From Nitrosomonadales bacterium (GTDB taxonomy: Bacteria > Pseudomonadota > Gammaproteobacteria > Burkholderiales > Gallionellaceae): 64,000 nt of DNA. The notes under the pieces were generated by a model. That model was not told where the DNA came from. It made no database searches and worked only from the letters and a program-made list of their open reading frames with translations. Position 1 is the first letter of the stretch; each line of letters begins with the position of its first letter. This document shows positions 60,225-64,000 of this stretch, piece after piece. Made by a program: the position numbers and the translations under genes. The stretch spans positions 248,001 through 312,000 of the forward strand of contig JADJWO010000001.1 in NCBI GenBank assembly GCA_016716325.1, given 5' to 3'.

Positions 60225-62597
60225 ATGCAATTTTCCGAATCCTGGCTGCGTACCTTCGTGAACCCGGCGCTCTCCAGCGAGGAGCTGGCACACCTGTTGA
60301 CCATGGCCGGACTGGAGGTGGAAGAGATGTCGCCGGTCGCGCCCACCTTCGACAAGGTGGTCGTGGCACAGGTACTGAGCAAAAACAAGCATCCGGACGC
60401 TGACCGGCTCAATCTGCTGACGGTGGACGTGGGGCAGGGCGAACCGCTGGCCATCGTGTGCGGCGCGCAGAACGTGACCGTGGGCATGAAGGCGCCATGC
60501 GCGCTGGTCGGCGCGAAACTGCCAGGTGATGATGGAAAAGCCTTCGAGATCAAACAGGCCAAGGTGCGCGGCATCGAATCCTTCGGCATGATGTGCTCGG
60601 AGAAGGAACTGGGTCTGGCGGAGGAAAGCAGCGGGCTGCTGGAACTGGCGACCGATGCCGTAGTGGGGCAGAGCATACGCCGGCACCTCGATCTGGACGA
60701 CCATCTGCTCACGCTCAAACTCACGCCGAATCGCAGCGATTGCCTGTCTTTGCTGGGTATCGCACGCGAGGTCGCCGCGCTGACCGGCGCACCGCTGTCC
60801 GGTCTTCCTGACAATTCATTTGGACAAGGCGACGAGTGCGGCGTCGGCATCAAGGTGAAAGCCCCCGACGCCTGTCCGCGCTATACCGGTCGAGTCATCT
60901 CCGGGGTGAACGCACGGGCGGTGACGCCATCCTGGATGGTGCAACGTCTGGAACGTTGCGGCCTGCGCAGCATCAGCGCGCTGGTGGACGTGACCAACTA
61001 TGTGTTGCTGGAGCAGGGGCAGCCGCTGCACGCGTTCGACCTGAACAAATTGAACGGCAGCATCGAAGTGCGTTTCGCGCGCAACGGCGAAAGCCTCCGG
61101 CTGTTGAACGACGAGACGATCCAGCTGCAGGACGATATGCTGGTGATCGCCGACGAAACGGCGCCTGTCGCGCTGGCGGGCATCATGGGTGGCGCGGACA
61201 GCGCGGTGGACGATGCGACGACTGACATCTTCCTGGAAAGCGCATTCTTTGCGCCCGGCGTGATCGTCGGGAAATCCCGCCGTCTCGGCTTCGGCTCCGA
61301 TTCATCCTATCGTTTCGAACGCGGTGTGGATTTTGCAGCCACGCAAATTGCGCTGGATCGCGCCACGCAACTGATCGTGGATATCTGCGGCGGCCGGGCA
61401 GGCACAGCGAGCGAAGCGCTCGGCGAACTGCCGGCGCGCCAAGCGGTGAAATTGCGCAGTGCACGTGTGCGGCATGTGCTGGGAGTGGAATTGTCCGGCG
61501 CGGAGATCGCGCAGACATTGGCCAAGCTTGGCATGACGCTGCAACAGCAGGGCGATGAATTCCTGGTGACGCCGCCCAGCTACCGCTTCGACATCGCCAT
61601 CGAAGAAGACCTGATCGAAGAAGTCGCGCGCGTTTACGGTTACGAGAAGATCGTGCCCAGTTCTCCGCAGGGCCGCATGAGCATATTGCCGCTGGCCGGG
61701 ACGCAGCGTCCGCTGGCGCTGGTGCGACAGGCACTGGTGCGCCGCGATTACCAGGAGACCATCAATTACGCTTTCGTGGAAGCGGAGTGGGAACGCGACC
61801 TGTGCGGCAACGACGCTCCCATCGCACTGAAGAATCCCATCGCCAGCCAGATGAGCGTGATGCGCAGCAGCCTGCTGGGCGGCCTGTTCGGCGCCTTGCG
61901 CGGCAACCTGGCACGCAAGCAGTCGCGCGTGCGGCTGTTCGAGATCGGTGGCTGTTTTGCTGCCGAGGCAGCAGGCGGCTATGTACAGCACGAGCGAGTG
62001 GCCGGCCTGGCATATGGCAGCGTGTTCCCGGAGCAATGGGGCGGCGCGGCGCGCAATGTGGATTTCTATGATGTGAAGGGCGATATCGAGGCGCTGTTTG
62101 CGCCGCGGGATTTGCGTTTCGAAGCAGCAGCGCATCCTGCGTCGCATCCGGGCAGGTCGGCCCGTATCCTGCTGGACGGGCAGGCGGTGGGCTGGATCGG
62201 TGAATTGCATCCACAGTGGCAGCAACAGTATGACCTGCCTCAACCGGTGCAATGGTTCGAAGTCGAACAGACCGCCCTGTTGCAAGCCGGATTGCCCAGA
62301 TTCAGCGAGGTCTCCCGCTTTCCGCTGGTGCGCCGCGACCTGGCGGTCGTGGTGGACGAGACGGTCAGCGTACAGGCCTTGCTGGACGCGATGCGACTGG
62401 TGTCCGCGCCAAGCGTGGTCGAGGTCGCGCTATTCGACGTGTATCGCGGCAAGGGCGTGGAAAAAGGCAAAAAAAGCCTTGCATTCCGTGTGTTATTACA
62501 AGATACTCAAAAAACGCTTACAGATTCTGAAATCGAGCCGAATATTGAATTACTGGTAGAAGCAATGAACAAGCAGGGCGCGCAACTGCGTATGTAA
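60225..62597 (+). CDS. pheT: phenylalanyl-tRNA synthetase beta subunit
   Basis: A 790-residue subunit: tRNA-binding domain (HPDADRLNLLTVDVGQGEPLAIVCGAQNV), B3/B4 editing domain (NRSDCLSLLGIAREVAALTG; PLHAFDLNKL), B5 domain, catalytic-like domain and the C-terminal anticodon-binding FDX-ACB domain (FSEVSRFPLVRRDLAVVVDE). Full length. Two bases separate it from pheS. Confidence 0.97.
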   Translation: MQFSESWLRTFVNPALSSEELAHLLTMAGLEVEEMSPVAPTFDKVVVAQVLSKNKHPDADRLNLLTVDVGQGEPLAIVCGAQNVTVGMKAPCALVGAKLPGDDGKAFEIKQAKVRGIESFGMMCSEKELGLAEESSGLLELATDAVVGQSIRRHLDLDDHLLTLKLTPNRSDCLSLLGIAREVAALTGAPLSGLPDNSFGQGDECGVGIKVKAPDACPRYTGRVISGVNARAVTPSWMVQRLERCGLRSISALVDVTNYVLLEQGQPLHAFDLNKLNGSIEVRFARNGESLRLLNDETIQLQDDMLVIADETAPVALAGIMGGADSAVDDATTDIFLESAFFAPGVIVGKSRRLGFGSDSSYRFERGVDFAATQIALDRATQLIVDICGGRAGTASEALGELPARQAVKLRSARVRHVLGVELSGAEIAQTLAKLGMTLQQQGDEFLVTPPSYRFDIAIEEDLIEEVARVYGYEKIVPSSPQGRMSILPLAGTQRPLALVRQALVRRDYQETINYAFVEAEWERDLCGNDAPIALKNPIASQMSVMRSSLLGGLFGALRGNLARKQSRVRLFEIGGCFAAEAAGGYVQHERVAGLAYGSVFPEQWGGAARNVDFYDVKGDIEALFAPRDLRFEAAAHPASHPGRSARILLDGQAVGWIGELHPQWQQQYDLPQPVQWFEVEQTALLQAGLPRFSEVSRFPLVRRDLAVVVDETVSVQALLDAMRLVSAPSVVEVALFDVYRGKGVEKGKKSLAFRVLLQDTQKTLTDSEIEPNIELLVEAMNKQGAQLRM

Positions 62598-62606
62598 GGG
62601 AGAAAA

Positions 62607-62918
62607 ATGACAACAACACTGACCAAGGCCGAACTGGCCGATCTTTTGTTTGACAAGGTTGGACTCAACAAACGCGAAGCCAAGGATATGGTGGAAGCGT
62701 TTTTTGAACAGATTCGCGTGCAGCTCGAAAACGGCGAAAGCGTGAAACTGTCCGGTTTCGGCAATTTCCAGTTGCGCGACAAGCCGCAACGTCCCGGACG
62801 CAATCCCAAGACCGGCGAGGAGATCCCGATCACGGCACGCCGCGTGGTGACTTTCCATCCCAGCCAGAAACTGAAGACCATGGTGGAAAAGTCCTATCAT
62901 GGAACCCCACAAGCCTAA
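62607..62918 (+). CDS. ihfA: integration host factor alpha subunit
   Basis: A 103-residue DNA-bending protein of the HU/IHF family: [34 protein letters not shown], the beta-arm [27 protein letters not shown] with the intercalating proline. Following pheT is the standard place for ihfA. It overlaps the MerR-type gene by 20 bp. Confidence 0.95.
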   Translation: MTTTLTKAELADLLFDKVGLNKREAKDMVEAFFEQIRVQLENGESVKLSGFGNFQLRDKPQRPGRNPKTGEEIPITARRVVTFHPSQKLKTMVEKSYHGTPQA

Positions 62919-63264
62919 TTCCGAACTTCCGCCGATTCCCGCCAAGCGCTACTTCACCATCGGGGAAGTCAGCGAACTGTGCGGGGTCAAGGCGCATGTG
63001 CTGCGCTATTGGGAACAGGAATTCACGCAACTCAAGCCGGTCAAGCGCAGCGGCAACCGCCGCTACTACCAGCATCATGAAGTATTGCTGATTCGGCGCA
63101 TCCGCGAATTGCTGTACGAGCAGGGTTTCACCATCAGCGGCGCGCGCAACCGGCTCGATAATGTGAGTGAGCAAAAGAACGGGGCAGTCGCAACGCAAAC
63201 GCCGGTGAACGTTGCCGCGTTGCGCCATGAAATCCGCGAGATCATCGCGCTGTTGGGCGCGTAA
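62899..63264 (+). CDS. MerR-family transcriptional regulator
   Basis: A 121-residue MerR-type protein: helix-turn-helix [25 protein letters not shown], wing [28 protein letters not shown], and a short dimerisation helix, with no metal-binding cysteine motif at the C-terminus. This small MerR protein is commonly found after ihfA in betaproteobacteria; its effector is unknown. Confidence 0.9.
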   Translation: MEPHKPNSELPPIPAKRYFTIGEVSELCGVKAHVLRYWEQEFTQLKPVKRSGNRRYYQHHEVLLIRRIRELLYEQGFTISGARNRLDNVSEQKNGAVATQTPVNVAALRHEIREIIALLGA

Positions 63265-63270
63265 AAACGC

Positions 63271-63298
63271 TTCATCATTTGCGTTGCTCTGCTATAAT
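63271..63298 (+). promoter_or_regulatory. promoter of tRNA-Pro
   Basis: A perfect TATAAT at 63293-63298, ten bases before the tRNA; the -35 (TTCATC at 63271) is weak. Confidence 0.6.
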
Positions 63299-63307
63299 CC
63301 GCGCCCT

Positions 63308-63384
<77 letters not shown>

Positions 63385-63403
63385 GTCAGAATAAATAATC
63401 AAG

Positions 63404-63427
63404 GCCAGCATGTTTGCTGGCTTTTTT
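63404..63427 (+). terminator. intrinsic terminator after tRNA-Pro
   Basis: GCCAGCA / TGCTGGC stem with loop TGTT followed by six Ts. Confidence 0.9.
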
Positions 63428-63519
63428 GTTTTCTGGTTTCCGCCCCGGCTTCATGGCTGGATCGGATATTCACTCCCCATAGCCGGTAACCGTTATCTGT
63501 TCCATTTGCCTCGAATTAA

Positions 63520-63559
63520 GACCATAAGCCGAAATGCATAGATAATCCGGCCTATGGTC
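63520..63559. repeat. imperfect palindrome of the GCCGAAATGCAT family
   Basis: GACCATA-GCCG and CGGC-TATGGTC arms around GAAATGCATAGATAAT. Related to the perfect palindrome at 22275-22306 and to 297-320. The rest of 63428-63657 shows no gene. Confidence 0.6.
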
Positions 63560-63681
63560 AGGTTGCCCGGCTTGTTGCAGAATCCGGCCTGCGTCCCGAT
63601 GCTTGACTCGGATAGCCTGTTATTGTTCGTACACACGAGCTTCCTCGGGCGCAACCGATGAATTCCTTGAAAGGTTTGGGA

Positions 63682-64000
63682 ATGCACTACACCGGGCAGG
63701 ACATGCTATGGCTGATCGGCAGCCTGTCCAGGGTATTCCGCATTCCGTTCGACCCGCAGCTCATCCTCCAGCAATTCCCGCCGCCGTATTCCCGCACTGC
63801 CTTGCTCAACGCCCTGCAGGCGCTGGACTTAAAGGTCGGCGAGATGGAACTGGACGAAGAGGGGATCGCCACGCTCGAGCGCACCCCGTTTCCGGTAGTG
63901 GCATTTGTGAGGGAAGACGAAGCGAAGGAGCCGGACTCTTCTTTGCCCCCTCGCCCGCAAGCGGGAGAGGGTTGGGGAGAGGGCTTTTCAGGGAGAGGTG
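63682..64000 (+). CDS. type I secretion ATPase (HlyB-like), N-terminal part, runs off the window
   Basis: An open frame of 106 codons to the window edge. The first 80 residues match the degenerate C39-peptidase-like domain of RTX exporters: FDPQLILQQFPPPYSRTALLNALQALDLKVGE and LERTPFPVVAFV, with no catalytic cysteine visible. The domain binds the unfolded RTX substrate. Bases 63944-63985 are a CTCTCCC-type repeat read in frame as PPRPQAGEGWGEG, splitting the domain. AAGG lies seven bases before the ATG; an in-frame ATG at 63658 is also possible. The membrane and ATPase domains are beyond the edge. Confidence 0.8.
   Translation, partial: MHYTGQDMLWLIGSLSRVFRIPFDPQLILQQFPPPYSRTALLNALQALDLKVGEMELDEEGIATLERTPFPVVAFVREDEAKEPDSSLPPRPQAGEGWGEGFSGRG
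63944..63985. repeat. CTCTCCCGC-type repeat inside the type I secretion gene
   Basis: CCCTCGCCCGCAAGCGGGAG followed by GGTTGGGGAGAGGGC, the same unit as in the ATPase and efflux operons. It does not interrupt the reading frame as far as the window shows. Confidence 0.8.

Overview
The window looks like a chromosomal segment of a betaproteobacterium. High GC, the housekeeping gene orders (rimP-nusA-infB-rbfA-truB-rpsO-pnp, rpmF-plsX-fabHDG, rpsF-rpsR-rplI-dnaB, thrS-infC-rpmI-rplT-pheST-ihfA) and the protein sequences all fit the order Nitrosomonadales, possibly a Gallionella/Sideroxydans-like iron oxidiser. That placement is an inference; no rRNA is present to confirm it.

Layout. Bases 1-620 hold repeats and a small winged-helix gene. 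Bases 742-10399 (minus strand) are a complete V/A-type ATPase operon, with an in-frame repeat/DUF559 open frame inserted between the A and B subunit genes. Bases 10481-15342 (minus) are a tripartite MacAB-TolC-like efflux operon. Bases 15526-17935 (plus) are tonB-exbB-exbD plus an ECF/CbiM-like permease gene. A DEAD-box helicase gene (minus) and htpG (plus, behind a sigma-32-like promoter) follow divergently.

Bases 22.2-27.4 kb are an accessory island, visibly more A+T-rich and repeat-laden. It holds two parallel RTX cassettes: an RTX C-terminal piece, then an immunity-like membrane protein or lipoprotein gene joined by an ATGA overlap, then the N-terminal stub of another RTX-type gene. The cassettes share a perfect 102-bp direct repeat and are peppered with a short motif around GGTACCGGAGTC. 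A REP-associated tyrosine transposase (RAYT) gene and a decayed IS110 lie between them. At the right edge (63.7 kb) begins a type I secretion ATPase of the kind that exports RTX proteins, so secretion machinery and cargo remnants are in the same genome region.

Bases 27.4-63.3 kb are almost entirely core genes: bipA, rmuC, two OmpA-family genes whose first 515 bp are nearly identical, nadE, the nusA/infB operon, pnp, dksA, an rsmI-like gene, maf, yceD, rpmF, a fatty-acid cluster that lacks acpP and fabF, an orphan GspE/PilB-like ATPase, ribosomal protein genes, dnaB, tRNA-Val(GAC), thrS to ihfA, a MerR-type regulator and tRNA-Pro(GGG).

Several dispersed repeat families cross the window: CTCTCCCGC-type palindromes (sometimes inserted in frame in coding sequence), ATTCCC-N8-GGGAAT inverted pairs, a GCCGAAATGCAT palindrome family, and a CACGAAG-type MITE-like element.
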